Shown in pieces: positions 1 through 7,348 of a stretch of 64,000 bases of DNA. This DNA comes from Acinetobacter populi. Its GTDB lineage: Bacteria; Pseudomonadota; Gammaproteobacteria; Pseudomonadales; Moraxellaceae. How positions within the stretch are numbered: position 1 is the first letter of the stretch; every line of letters starts with the position of its first letter. The stretch is from contig NZ_NEXX01000006.1 in assembly GCF_002174125.1 (NCBI RefSeq), forward strand, positions 1 to 64,000, in the 5' to 3' direction. The position numbers and the translations under genes were made by a program. Under the pieces are notes generated by a model. It searched no databases. It was not told where the DNA came from and was given only the letters and a program-made list of their open reading frames with translations.

Positions 1-311
1 AACTAGTAATTTCGATTGTTTCTAAACTTATTCCTTCAAACCAAATATTAATAAAAACCCTTAAGTTCCAACTAACACCCTGTTTTTCAACAAGTTTTAA
101 TCTGCATCACCGCCGATGGATGTGCATTCTACAGCATTCCAGAACGGTTGCAAGTGCTTTTTATCAGAGATTAATTCGATTGATTATTTTGTGTTCGAAA
201 TTATAGTTTTATTGGTGGCTTTCTTGTTTCTTTAATCTTTTATATTTGTACTATTTATAAAGCTTGATATTATCAATCCATTGATTTCATCAAATCTCAG
301 AGAATTTTATA
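1..311. other. Intergenic region upstream of mlaA
   Basis: AT-rich stretch with no supportable gene on either strand. It presumably holds the mlaA promoter. I could not assign -35/-10 boxes with confidence, and no hairpin stands out. Confidence 0.4.
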
Positions 312-1211
312 ATGATCTATCCATCTATAAAGCTATTATTGATTGCTTCGATCAGCAGTATTTCTTATCTGGCTTACGCAGAAGATACCGTTTCCACCGT
401 AAATGAAGATAATAGTAGTGTGTTGAATGAACAAGATGACATTTATAGTTTGGCAGCTTTAAAAAAAATCCAGCTTAACCAATTAAAAATTAATGCATTG
501 GCGAGTCAACCTGCATCGATCAAGGATCCATTACAACCGCTTAATCGCAAAATTTTTACGTTTAATGATACGCTTGATCAGTATGTGTTAAGACCTGTTG
601 CTGTTCAATATCAAGCAAAAGTGCCTGAAGATGCTCGTGGTGGGTACACCAATTTTCGCAATAATCTTCGTGAACCATGGAATGCTATCAATCAGATTTT
701 ACAAGGCAAACCAAAGACAGCTGCAAAATCTCTTGGTCGTTTTACCATTAATACATTAACTAGTCTGGGTATCGCTGATACTGCAAAACGATTAAAGTTG
801 GATAATGAGAAAGATGACTTGGGGATTACACTCGGGGTTTGGGGGGTTTCGTCCGGTCCTTATATTATGTTACCTTTTCTTGGACCTAGTACATTTCGGG
901 ATGGAGCAGCGACGATTGCAGATCGATATGCCAATGTACAACAATATATTTTTGAAGATGACCGGTCTTACTGGACCAATAATGCCATAGATGCAGTCAA
1001 TACCAGAGCACAACTTTTATCCGTTGAAAGTATGCTTCATGGTGATAAATATTCTGCTATTCGCGATGCGTATTTACAACAGCGTGCTTATGTTATTGCA
1101 ACTAAACGTGGGGAAGATCTTGAGACCACAATGTTTTCGGATGATCCTTTTGAATCTACCGATGAAGAACTAGATGATCTTCCAGATGATACTCAACCAA
1201 CAGGAGAGTAA
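312..1211 (+). CDS. mlaA: MlaA/VacJ-family outer-membrane lipid asymmetry protein
   Basis: MlaA removes mislocalised phospholipids from the outer leaflet of the outer membrane and passes them to periplasmic MlaC (known for the family). The 299-residue product carries the family core: DPLQPLNRKIFTFNDTLD near residues 70-90, then NFRNNLREPWNAINQILQGK, DLGITLGVWG and a LPFLGPSTFRDG segment. The C-terminal tail is acidic (DDPFESTDEELDDLPDDT). The N-terminus is a Sec signal (SISYLAYA followed by E) but lacks the lipobox cysteine of classical MlaA, so the mature protein may not be lipidated. It is encoded away from any visible mlaFEDCB genes and just upstream of gigA, 35 bases away. Confidence 0.93.
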   Translation: MIYPSIKLLLIASISSISYLAYAEDTVSTVNEDNSSVLNEQDDIYSLAALKKIQLNQLKINALASQPASIKDPLQPLNRKIFTFNDTLDQYVLRPVAVQYQAKVPEDARGGYTNFRNNLREPWNAINQILQGKPKTAAKSLGRFTINTLTSLGIADTAKRLKLDNEKDDLGITLGVWGVSSGPYIMLPFLGPSTFRDGAATIADRYANVQQYIFEDDRSYWTNNAIDAVNTRAQLLSVESMLHGDKYSAIRDAYLQQRAYVIATKRGEDLETTMFSDDPFESTDEELDDLPDDTQPTGE

Positions 1212-1246
1212 TCTAAGTCTTTTTGATTTAGATTAACTTTGAATTT

Positions 1247-2218
1247 ATGTATTTTGTTTATCCATCCAGAGTTTTGCGACAATTAGATCGTGCATTGGCA
1301 TTATTTGCAGAATTAGAGTGGATTAAATTATCTCAAGTTCAGCAATGTGATCCAAACCGTATCTATATTGCTGATGTTAATGATTTTTTAAATCAGGACT
1401 GGAATTGTCCAACAGTGGTCATTGCACGCGCAGAAGAAGGACTAGAGTTAAGTCAGGCTTGGCAAAAAGGTGCGCTTGCGGGCTGGATCTGGGAGGATTT
1501 ACCTGCACAACCTTTTGATGCTTTACAATTAATTGAAGCACAATACAAACGCAATCAGGATAGCCGAGATTTACCCACGGCAGCAGATTTACAAAGACGT
1601 TTATTACCGAATCCTATTCAAGTCAATCATTATTCTTTTGATACTTTATTTCAGCCTTCTGCCTATTTATCAGGTGACTGGTATGATTATTGGCGTGTAG
1701 ATAATGAGCATATTTTATTTTATCTTGCCGATGTTTCTGGTCATGGTGTAACCAGCAGTTTATTAACTTCCTGGATGGCGGCTTTTCATAAACGTGCAAA
1801 TTCACCACAGCAGTTAATTCAAAAACTCAATGATATGCTACTGAAGGAAAATATTGAAAAGCATATCACCATGGTTGCAGGCTTGCTAAATCTAACCACT
1901 GATACCATTACCTGTTGTAATGCTGGACATTTTCCACCTGCAATCCATTTAATCCCTGGTTCAGAACCAAGGATTTTAAATGCAAGTAGTTTTCCACTTG
2001 GTTTAACTGATGAGTTAACGATTGATGAGGTCACCTTATATATGCCACCTCAAAGTCGTTTGATTCTATGTTCTGATGGTGCGCTGGAACCATTTAAGGG
2101 TGGCCTAAATGATCAATTTCAACAACTGATTGATCAGTTAGCACAATACCAGTTTACCCCACCTGAACAGGTCAATGATGATATTGCAATATTAAGTTTA
2201 ACACGCGTTCAGAATTGA
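1247..2218 (+). CDS. gigA: SpoIIE/RsbU-type PP2C phosphatase (GigA-like)
   Basis: Serine/threonine phosphatase of the PPM/SpoIIE type, 323 residues. The N-terminal 110 residues look like a degenerate receiver-type domain. The catalytic domain spans about 115-320, with metal-binding motifs GDWYDYW (D144), ADVSGHG (D162), CNAGHFPP, CSDGALEPF and a terminal NDDIAIL. In Acinetobacter baumannii the GigA/GigB pair is described as a stress and antibiotic-tolerance regulatory system in which the phosphatase acts on the STAS partner. That partner is the next gene here, which supports the name. The start is the first ATG after mlaA; no strong ribosome-binding site is visible. Confidence 0.85.
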   Translation: MYFVYPSRVLRQLDRALALFAELEWIKLSQVQQCDPNRIYIADVNDFLNQDWNCPTVVIARAEEGLELSQAWQKGALAGWIWEDLPAQPFDALQLIEAQYKRNQDSRDLPTAADLQRRLLPNPIQVNHYSFDTLFQPSAYLSGDWYDYWRVDNEHILFYLADVSGHGVTSSLLTSWMAAFHKRANSPQQLIQKLNDMLLKENIEKHITMVAGLLNLTTDTITCCNAGHFPPAIHLIPGSEPRILNASSFPLGLTDELTIDEVTLYMPPQSRLILCSDGALEPFKGGLNDQFQQLIDQLAQYQFTPPEQVNDDIAILSLTRVQN

Positions 2219-2331
2219 TTTTTTAGAAACTCTTAACTACTTTATTACACTGATCTTTATCAAATTTAAAGCTAAAGATTGTAATAAAAATTCGATAACA
2301 TCGGACTTTAGTTTAATAATTTTGTTACTTT

Positions 2332-2346
2332 GTCCGCCTTGCGGAC
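2332..2346 (+). promoter_or_regulatory. Small GC-rich hairpin in the gigB leader
   Basis: Perfect six-base inverted repeat GTCCGC/GCGGAC around a CTT loop in an otherwise AT-rich spacer, about 55 bases before the preferred gigB start. No T-tract follows, so it is not a classical terminator. It could affect mRNA stability or translation of gigB. Confidence 0.35.
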
Positions 2347-2400
2347 GCCCGAGAGCTATGTGATAATGACCAAATGTATTCTAAAAATGGCATTTCCATG

Positions 2401-2922
2401 TCAATAGGTCGTATCGAATATGCTAGCTTAAATGGCACGCACATCTTCAAGATTATTGGTGAAGTACGGGCACAAGCTTGCATTAGTTTAGATAATTTAC
2501 TTAACAAAATAGATCAAAATTCCCAGATTGTTGGCGCAATTGTTGATCTTACCGAAACTACGTTTATCGACAGTACCGTTTTGGGTATTTTGGCAAAGTT
2601 AGGTATCAAACTTAAGCAGAATCATGGCATACAGGCTGTGATGTTGTCGACAAACCCTGATATTACTACACTTGCTAATAGTATGGGCCTGAATCAGGTA
2701 TTTGTAATTCTCAACTATTGTGGCAATCCAAATGTGTGTACAAAAGCACTGGTTGAAGACAATATATCTCATGCCGCTATGTTAAAAACTGTACTAGAAG
2801 CCCATCGTACCCTTATGCAATTGAATGAAAATAATCAAAATATGTTTGAGCCTTTGGTCAAACAGTTGCAAAAAGAGCAAGCAAACATTCATTCTAATGA
2901 TGAACAAAGCCAAAAAGTATAA
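2401..2922 (+). CDS. gigB: STAS-domain anti-anti-sigma factor (GigB-like)
   Basis: Single STAS domain, 173 residues from the start chosen here. The phosphorylatable serine lies in FIDSTVLG (S59), the usual target of an RsbU-type phosphatase such as the upstream GigA-like protein. After the STAS fold there is a C-terminal helix and a polar tail. The frame can also open at 2374, adding MYSKNGISM, but the family domain begins at MSIGRIEYASLNG, so 2401 is preferred; neither start has a convincing ribosome-binding site. GigB proteins are known as partner-switching regulators in A. baumannii; that this protein does the same is inferred from homology and synteny. Confidence 0.85.
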   Translation, partial: SIGRIEYASLNGTHIFKIIGEVRAQACISLDNLLNKIDQNSQIVGAIVDLTETTFIDSTVLGILAKLGIKLKQNHGIQAVMLSTNPDITTLANSMGLNQVFVILNYCGNPNVCTKALVEDNISHAAMLKTVLEAHRTLMQLNENNQNMFEPLVKQLQKEQANIHSNDEQSQKV

Positions 2923-2952
2923 TGTCTTTTAATATTCATAGAGGATCGCCGT

Positions 2953-3783
2953 ATGACCAAACTTGCTGTCACTCAGCTTAATTCTCAAAATGATATTGAT
3001 CAGAATTTTATTGAGGTTGAACAACTACTTAAACAAGCAAAGATACAACAGGCAGAACTTTTTGTGCTGCCTGAGAATTTTGCCTGTTTTGCTGCGGGTA
3101 AACAGGCAATTACAGCGCAGCGCTTTGATGAATTAAAACAACGCATAGAACAACTAACATTTCAGTATCAAATCTGGATTGTTGCAGGGACATTACCCTG
3201 CCCTTATCGCCCAAATGGTGAGATTGTACCTGATGGTCGGGTACGTACCGTCAGTCTGTGTGTCAGCCCCGAAGGTAAAACTGTTGCGCGTTACGACAAA
3301 ATCCATTTATTCGATGTTCAGGTAGCCGATGGTATCGGAGGTTATCAGGAATCTGCTGTGTTCGAACCGGGTGATGCACTCGTGATTGCCAAAACCCCTT
3401 TTGGCAATATCGGTCTAATGATCTGTTATGACCTACGCTTTCCAGAGTTATCATTAATGTTGCGAGCTAAAGGTGCCAATATTCTCACGGCACCTGCGGC
3501 ATTTACGTATACAACCGGACAAATGCACTGGAAATTACTTTTACAGGCTAGGGCAATGGATAGTCAATGTCAGGTTCTGGGTTCAGCTCAACAAGGTTGG
3601 CATAGCAATGGTAAACGTCAGACTTGGGGACATACACTTGCTACTCAATCTCAAGGGAAAGTTCTGGCTGAAGTCAGTGAAGAAGGTAGTCAATTAATTG
3701 TGGTCCCTTTTGATCTTGAAGAGCAAAATAAAATCCGGGAAGCTATGCCATTGATACAGCATCGCAGACTAATTAATTTATAA
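2953..3783 (+). CDS. Nitrilase-superfamily amidase (Nit1/YbeM-like)
   Basis: Carbon-nitrogen hydrolase of 276 residues with the complete Glu-Lys-Cys triad: E41 in LPENF, K116 in RYDKIHLFD and C158 in GLMICYDLRFPE. The motifs fit the Nit1/Nit2 branch, whose bacterial members hydrolyse deaminated glutathione (a repair amidase) or omega-amides. The substrate here is inferred only. A good ribosome-binding site (GAGGATCGCC) precedes the ATG, and the gene follows gigB by 30 bases, so it may be co-transcribed. It is the last core gene before the island's left repeat. Confidence 0.88.
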   Translation: MTKLAVTQLNSQNDIDQNFIEVEQLLKQAKIQQAELFVLPENFACFAAGKQAITAQRFDELKQRIEQLTFQYQIWIVAGTLPCPYRPNGEIVPDGRVRTVSLCVSPEGKTVARYDKIHLFDVQVADGIGGYQESAVFEPGDALVIAKTPFGNIGLMICYDLRFPELSLMLRAKGANILTAPAAFTYTTGQMHWKLLLQARAMDSQCQVLGSAQQGWHSNGKRQTWGHTLATQSQGKVLAEVSEEGSQLIVVPFDLEEQNKIREAMPLIQHRRLINL

Positions 3784-3943
3784 ATGTAGACGGTGAATTG
3801 AGATTAACCAGCCATCAGGTTTTCATGAAATTATCGAACAGGCAATGAAGAAACAAGTCCTTACTACATGTATATCCCACCTTGTGTATCTACTTTTCGC
3901 CTGAACTCCCTGCTCTTACTTTATTCAATCAGGCAGTGTGTCT

Positions 3944-4244
3944 TTTATTATCATCTGCCGATGTATTAAGCAATCTATTTTAAACCTTCACAGATCAATT
4001 CAATTATTTGCTATTCTTTCAGCCTGTTTGTTTTTGATTCTTGATCAAGAAACACATCATCATTTAAACTCAAAACTTTATGTTTTTTAGTGTGATAGAA
4101 AAACATAAAGTTTAAATTTCATTCCACTTTAATGGATAGTCTATCTATGAATAAATGCTTAAATATGCTTAAAACAAAGGATTTAAATAGAATGAGTACG
4201 AATAATAACAAGCCAGACTTATCCTCCCACCCCTATGATGCGAA
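3944..4244 (+). repeat. Left copy of mutS 5'-region direct repeat
   Basis: Aligns along its whole length with 28064-28368, with scattered substitutions and a few one- to two-base indels. The shared sequence comprises the mutS leader, its hairpin, the ribosome-binding site (AAAGGA), the start codon and about 17 mutS codons. Similarity stops abruptly at both ends. With the right copy it brackets the Fic/CDI island. Because it carries the mutS promoter region, it may also supply transcription to the Fic genes downstream (inference). Confidence 0.92.
4073..4113. promoter_or_regulatory. Hairpin in the mutS leader, left copy
   Basis: Perfect 15-base inverted repeat (AAACTTTATG plus T5, against A5 plus CATAAAGTTT) around an 11-base loop. 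The right copy near 28193-28234 keeps the structure with two changes in one arm. It could be an attenuator-like or bidirectional terminator-like element ahead of mutS. Confidence 0.5.
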
Positions 4245-4260
4245 AGTATTTTTATATTGA
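4192..4260 (+). pseudogene. mutS: Truncated mutS 5' fragment
   Basis: The frame opens [13 protein letters not shown], matching the start of intact mutS ([15 protein letters not shown]). A two-base loss relative to the intact gene then shifts the frame to PYDAKVFLY and a stop. Homology ends at about 4244. It has the same ribosome-binding site as mutS, so a 22-residue peptide could be made, but no function is expected. Confidence 0.85.
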
Positions 4261-4448
4261 TTTTTAAACATTTTTCCAAGCTTTTTATAAAAACCTATAC
4301 TATAACCTACACTTTTTCATCTATTAGAAATTTTTGCTAATTCATTATTACTCACCTGCCCCCTCTATTTCAGAAACAATCACATGAAACAAAGTTCTAT
4401 ATCTCTAAAACTTCATCTCTAAATTTTTAAAAGTAGATACGAATTAAA

Positions 4449-4483
4449 TATATATTTGACTCATTAAATGAGCCGAATATATA
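4449..4483. promoter_or_regulatory. Candidate operator upstream of the Fic genes
   Basis: Two 16-base arms that are inverted complements at 14 of 16 positions, separated by TAA. The inner part reads CTCAT-TAA-ATGAG. It lies 40 bases before the first Fic start codon. That protein ends in a winged-helix domain, so autoregulation is plausible but not shown. Confidence 0.5.
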
Positions 4484-4522
4484 CTCTAAACAGCTCATGA
4501 TTTTTCATTGAGGGAAAACATT

Positions 4523-5638
4523 ATGTACAACTGGATATGGCAACAACCTGACTGGACAGCTTTTACATGGCAGGATGAAATCATCTTACCATTAACCCGT
4601 CATATCCATCAAAAGATCGGGATACTGCTCGGTCAAAGCCAACATGATCCGGAAAAAGATCATTTGACTTTAGATAATCTCATTGCCAATTTGGTTTCAT
4701 CTTCTGCGATTGAAAACGAATCATTAAATGTTTATTCGCTACGTTCATCTTTGGCAAAGCGATTAGGCGTGTCGTTGGATCAACCTTATCCGAGCTCTGA
4801 TCGCTCAGAGGGGCTAGCCAATATCATGCTGGATGCCTTAAACAACTTTGAGCAGGATTTATCCATAGAACGTTTATTGCAATGGCATCAATGGCTATTC
4901 AATGAACCTGACTGGACGATGCAACGTATTCGTATTGGGCAATTACGTGGTCATGAGCCAATGCAGGTTGTATCTGGACGGATTGATCGACCAACTGTGC
5001 ATTTTGAAGCACCACCACGGGAAGGGCTAGACCAGAAATTAAATGAATTTATTCAGTGGTTTAATATCAGTAGAACCAATGCCCTGCTTGATCCTTTGAT
5101 TCGAGCCGGTATTGTGCATCTATGGTTTGTCACGTTACATCCTTTTGATGATGGTAATGGGCGTATTACTCGGACTTTAACCGACTTGGCATTGGCACAA
5201 ATGGATCAACAAAGTATCCGACTATATGCCATGTCACCTGTCATTTTAAATAAGCGTAAAAGTTACTACGATATATTGGAACATAGCCAAAAAGGTGATG
5301 CTGATATTACTGCATGGTTAAGCTGGTTTTTACAGGCATTAGATGAAAGCCTTGAACAGACTTTGAATCGTATAGAAAGGACACTGGTCAAAAGTGCATT
5401 TTGGCAGAAGTTTTCTGAAGTGGATTTACATGAAGGACAGCGCAAAGTCTTAAATCGGCTGCTAGATGGCGGGGAAAATGGTTTTGAACATGGTATCAGT
5501 GCATCACAATACCAAAAAGTGGCAAAAGTCAGTAAAGCGACTGCAACTCGTCATTTGACTGATTTACTGGAAAAAGGCTGTATTGTGAAGATGGAAGGTG
5601 GCGGAAGAAATACGCGGTATCAGATTGGATTTCATTAA
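4523..5638 (+). CDS. Fic-domain protein with DUF4172-type N-terminus and winged helix
   Basis: Fic enzymes transfer AMP or related groups to target hydroxyls. This 371-residue protein has the full catalytic loop HPFDDGNGR (residues 206-214) and an upstream inhibitory-helix motif SSAIEN (E64), so activity is probably self-restrained. The N-terminal segment (MYNWIWQQPDW) resembles the DUF4172 domain found on Fic proteins. The last 90 residues form a winged-helix-like DNA-binding region (ISASQYQKVAKVSKATATRHLTDLLEKG). Start: ATG at 4523 follows GAGGGA with seven-base spacing; the frame could extend to a TTG at 4508 but that lacks a site. The target is unknown. Confidence 0.88.
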   Translation: MYNWIWQQPDWTAFTWQDEIILPLTRHIHQKIGILLGQSQHDPEKDHLTLDNLIANLVSSSAIENESLNVYSLRSSLAKRLGVSLDQPYPSSDRSEGLANIMLDALNNFEQDLSIERLLQWHQWLFNEPDWTMQRIRIGQLRGHEPMQVVSGRIDRPTVHFEAPPREGLDQKLNEFIQWFNISRTNALLDPLIRAGIVHLWFVTLHPFDDGNGRITRTLTDLALAQMDQQSIRLYAMSPVILNKRKSYYDILEHSQKGDADITAWLSWFLQALDESLEQTLNRIERTLVKSAFWQKFSEVDLHEGQRKVLNRLLDGGENGFEHGISASQYQKVAKVSKATATRHLTDLLEKGCIVKMEGGGRNTRYQIGFH

Positions 5639-5680
5639 TAATATCATCAATCAAAATAGTGATTGTTTTAAGTTTGAGTT

Positions 5681-6448
5681 ATGATAAATACTTGTTTTTT
5701 CAATCTGAGTATGAACATGTTTGAAGATATTGATCAGTTAAAACAGCAGTTGGATCAACATCGTCCACTTGCTCCGAATATTGTTAAAAACTTACAAGAA
5801 GACCTGATTTTACGCTGGACATATCATTCTAATGCCATTGAAGGCAATACGCTCACTTTGATGGAAACCAAGGTTGTACTTGAAGGCATTACAGTTGGTG
5901 GTAAATCACTTAGGGAACATTTTGAAGCGATTAACCACCGCAATGCAATTTATTACGTTGAAGACATTATTAAAAAACAAGAGCCTTTCTCTGAATGGCA
6001 AATTCGTAATATCCATCAATTGATTTTAAAAAACATCGATGATGATCATGCTGGCCGTTATAGGCAACAAAATGTCATTATTTCTGGAGCATCTGCAAAT
6101 CCACCTGACCATACACTTATAACCGATAAAATAGCTCAGTTTATCGATTGGTACAATAACGAAGCCGCCAGAGTACACCCAATAGAACGAGCTGCAAAAG
6201 TTCATGCAGATTTTGTAGGAATCCATCCGTTTATCGATGGAAATGGACGTACATCGAGATTACTGATGAATCTGGAGTTAATGAAAGCTGGCTATCCACC
6301 TTGTGTCATCACAGTAGAAAATCGTCTTGCCTATTATGAGGTTCTGGATCAATGGATGGCTCAAGGTATTACTGAGCCATTTATCCATTTTGTTCATGAT
6401 GCAGTTTTTGAGGGATTTCAACCTTATCGAGTAGTTTTGGGTATTTGA
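5681..6448 (+). CDS. Fic-domain protein, second copy
   Basis: Compact Fic protein of 255 residues. It has the inhibitory motif SNAIEGN (E54) and the catalytic loop HPFIDGNGR beginning near residue 182, followed by TSRLLMNLELMKAGYPP, typical of the family. It has no DNA-binding tail, unlike the preceding gene, and the two share only the Fic core. Alternative ATGs at 5711 and 5717 (MNMFEDID, MFEDID) would remove a Cys/Phe-rich leader and are plausible; none has a strong ribosome-binding site. It lies 42 bases after the first Fic gene in the same direction, so the two probably share a transcript. Its substrate is unknown. It converges with the toxin array. Confidence 0.85.
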   Translation: MINTCFFNLSMNMFEDIDQLKQQLDQHRPLAPNIVKNLQEDLILRWTYHSNAIEGNTLTLMETKVVLEGITVGGKSLREHFEAINHRNAIYYVEDIIKKQEPFSEWQIRNIHQLILKNIDDDHAGRYRQQNVIISGASANPPDHTLITDKIAQFIDWYNNEAARVHPIERAAKVHADFVGIHPFIDGNGRTSRLLMNLELMKAGYPPCVITVENRLAYYEVLDQWMAQGITEPFIHFVHDAVFEGFQPYRVVLGI

Positions 6449-6539
6449 TGAAATGATCCAGCGTGATACTACCATCTAGCATCCCTGTGGTTTGATCTCG
6501 GGTGATTTCCTGTATATCGTTAATATCCCAATTAATCAA

Positions 6540-6625
6540 ATACCAAATTTAAACTCAATGATCCATTAAAAACCCTAAAAATTAGGGTCAAAAATAATCA
6601 ACAACGACTTGCGGACACATAGTTG
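6540..6625 (-). repeat. Module-junction repeat A
   Basis: Shares blocks with junctions at 8521-8630 and 10265-10325: ATACCAAATTT, the ACCCTA/TAGGGT hairpin, and CTTGCGGACAC (6608-6618). It lies at the downstream end of the last immunity gene in the array. Confidence 0.6.
6572..6588 (-). terminator. Terminator after the last immunity gene
   Basis: Inverted repeat ACCCTA-AAAAT-TAGGGT. Read on the minus strand it is followed by a T-run, fitting a Rho-independent terminator for the gene at 6649-7008. Confidence 0.6.
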
Positions 6626-6648
6626 AGACAATGTTCAGGTGAAAAAGA

Positions 6649-7008
6649 TCACAAATCATACTTCTTAAAAATACGATTTATTTCATCTTTACGATGAGGC
6701 TGTTCTTTTAGCACATTTTCCAAGCCTTTTCGAATATGATACTTGACAGTTATCTCATCATAACATCCTTCATTAGGTTCTAGTCCCATCATTTCATCCA
6801 CCCATGCATAATAAATAGTTTCTCCATTCTGTTCTTCTGGAATGAGATTCCAACCTGGATCCCCCCCTACAGGCTCCATTGGATTCTTACCTATAATACC
6901 TCGTAAATAATATTCTAAATCCTGTCCACCTAATACTCCAAACCCTAAACACCAAAGTAGAGGCATTAACTTTATAGAACATCCTTCCTCATTAATATAT
7001 CCTATCAT
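6649..7008 (-). CDS. Putative immunity protein of a truncated CDI toxin
   Basis: 119-residue acidic cytosolic-type protein with no family I recognise (MIGYINEEGC to IFKKYDL). Its start overlaps the stop of a toxin C-terminal remnant as TAATG, behind a strong AGGAGG site. This is the coupling seen between toxin and immunity genes elsewhere in the array. Immunity function is inferred from position only. Since its toxin has been reduced to a short tail, it may persist as protection against kin that still deliver that toxin. Confidence 0.7.
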   Translation of the reverse strand: MIGYINEEGCSIKLMPLLWCLGFGVLGGQDLEYYLRGIIGKNPMEPVGGDPGWNLIPEEQNGETIYYAWVDEMMGLEPNEGCYDEITVKYHIRKGLENVLKEQPHRKDEINRIFKKYDL

Positions 7009-7115
7009 TACTTGCCTCCTGTAGAAGCAGGATTTACAGGAAATGCTGATGGAACATATCGATCCCTTTTATAATTTGCGATAATGGTGAAATCAAATAA
7101 AAATACATGCACCAT
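7008..7115 (-). pseudogene. C-terminal remnant of a CdiA-type toxin
   Basis: 35-codon frame (MVHVFLFDFTIIANYK to NPASTGGK) that overlaps the stop of the upstream immunity gene and the start of the downstream one, both as TAATG. It looks like the last residues of a lost toxin domain: it sits exactly where a toxin should end and is followed by a coupled immunity gene. Its own ATG may be fortuitous. The toxin family cannot be told from so short a tail. Confidence 0.6.
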
Positions 7116-7348
7116 TAATTCTTGTCTAACCATTTTTTAAATAAATTAGCAACAAAATCATAAGCAATTTCTTCACTGAAAGAACTAAACAGAAGATCAG
7201 GTTTATCTCTTTCAGTGTAATAAACTCTCCATTCACTATTATCTTCTAACACACTAACACACTCAGAGTTTTTAATAATATCAAATGAATATGAACTTTC
7301 ATGAACTCCTAACAACTTTAAAAAGTTAATTAACTCGTTTCTACTCAT
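7115..7348 (-). CDS. Putative immunity protein for the TNT-domain toxin
   Basis: 77-residue protein (MSRNELINFLKLLGVHESS to LFKKWLDKN) starting at TAATG overlap with the TNT-domain toxin, behind GGAG with seven-base spacing. The YYTERDKP and SFSEEIAYDF segments resemble small proteins usually encoded after TNT toxins, but I cannot name a family. The inferred role is to block the toxin's NAD-hydrolysing activity in the cytoplasm. Confidence 0.75.
   Translation of the reverse strand: MSRNELINFLKLLGVHESSYSFDIIKNSECVSVLEDNSEWRVYYTERDKPDLLFSSFSEEIAYDFVANLFKKWLDKN

Larger units (their letters stand above)
3784..4522. other. Island left-junction spacer
   Basis: Long non-coding interval between the amidase and the first Fic gene. 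It holds about 160 bases with no recognisable gene, then the left copy of the mutS-leader repeat (3944-4244) including a broken mutS start, then AT-rich sequence with an inverted repeat at 4449-4483. Bases 3800-3890 have a short open frame (INQPSGFHEIIEQAMKKQ) with no start signal. It might be a gene relic but is too short to call. Confidence 0.6.
6449..6648. other. Decayed module head and terminal junction of the toxin array
   Basis: Non-coding, convergent between the second Fic gene and the last immunity gene. Read on the minus strand, 6530-6560 resembles the other module starts (GGTATTTGAT then a degenerate MGIFRDF-like stretch whose start codon is ATT). About 110 bases of open but unidentified frame (INDIQEITRDQTTGMLDG) follow. 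This is probably the relic of a further orphan module. Confidence 0.5.

Noticed and set aside
3784..3943. Possible relic gene reading INQPSGFHEIIEQAMKKQ
   Set aside because: Too short, no start signal, no family. Could be chance.
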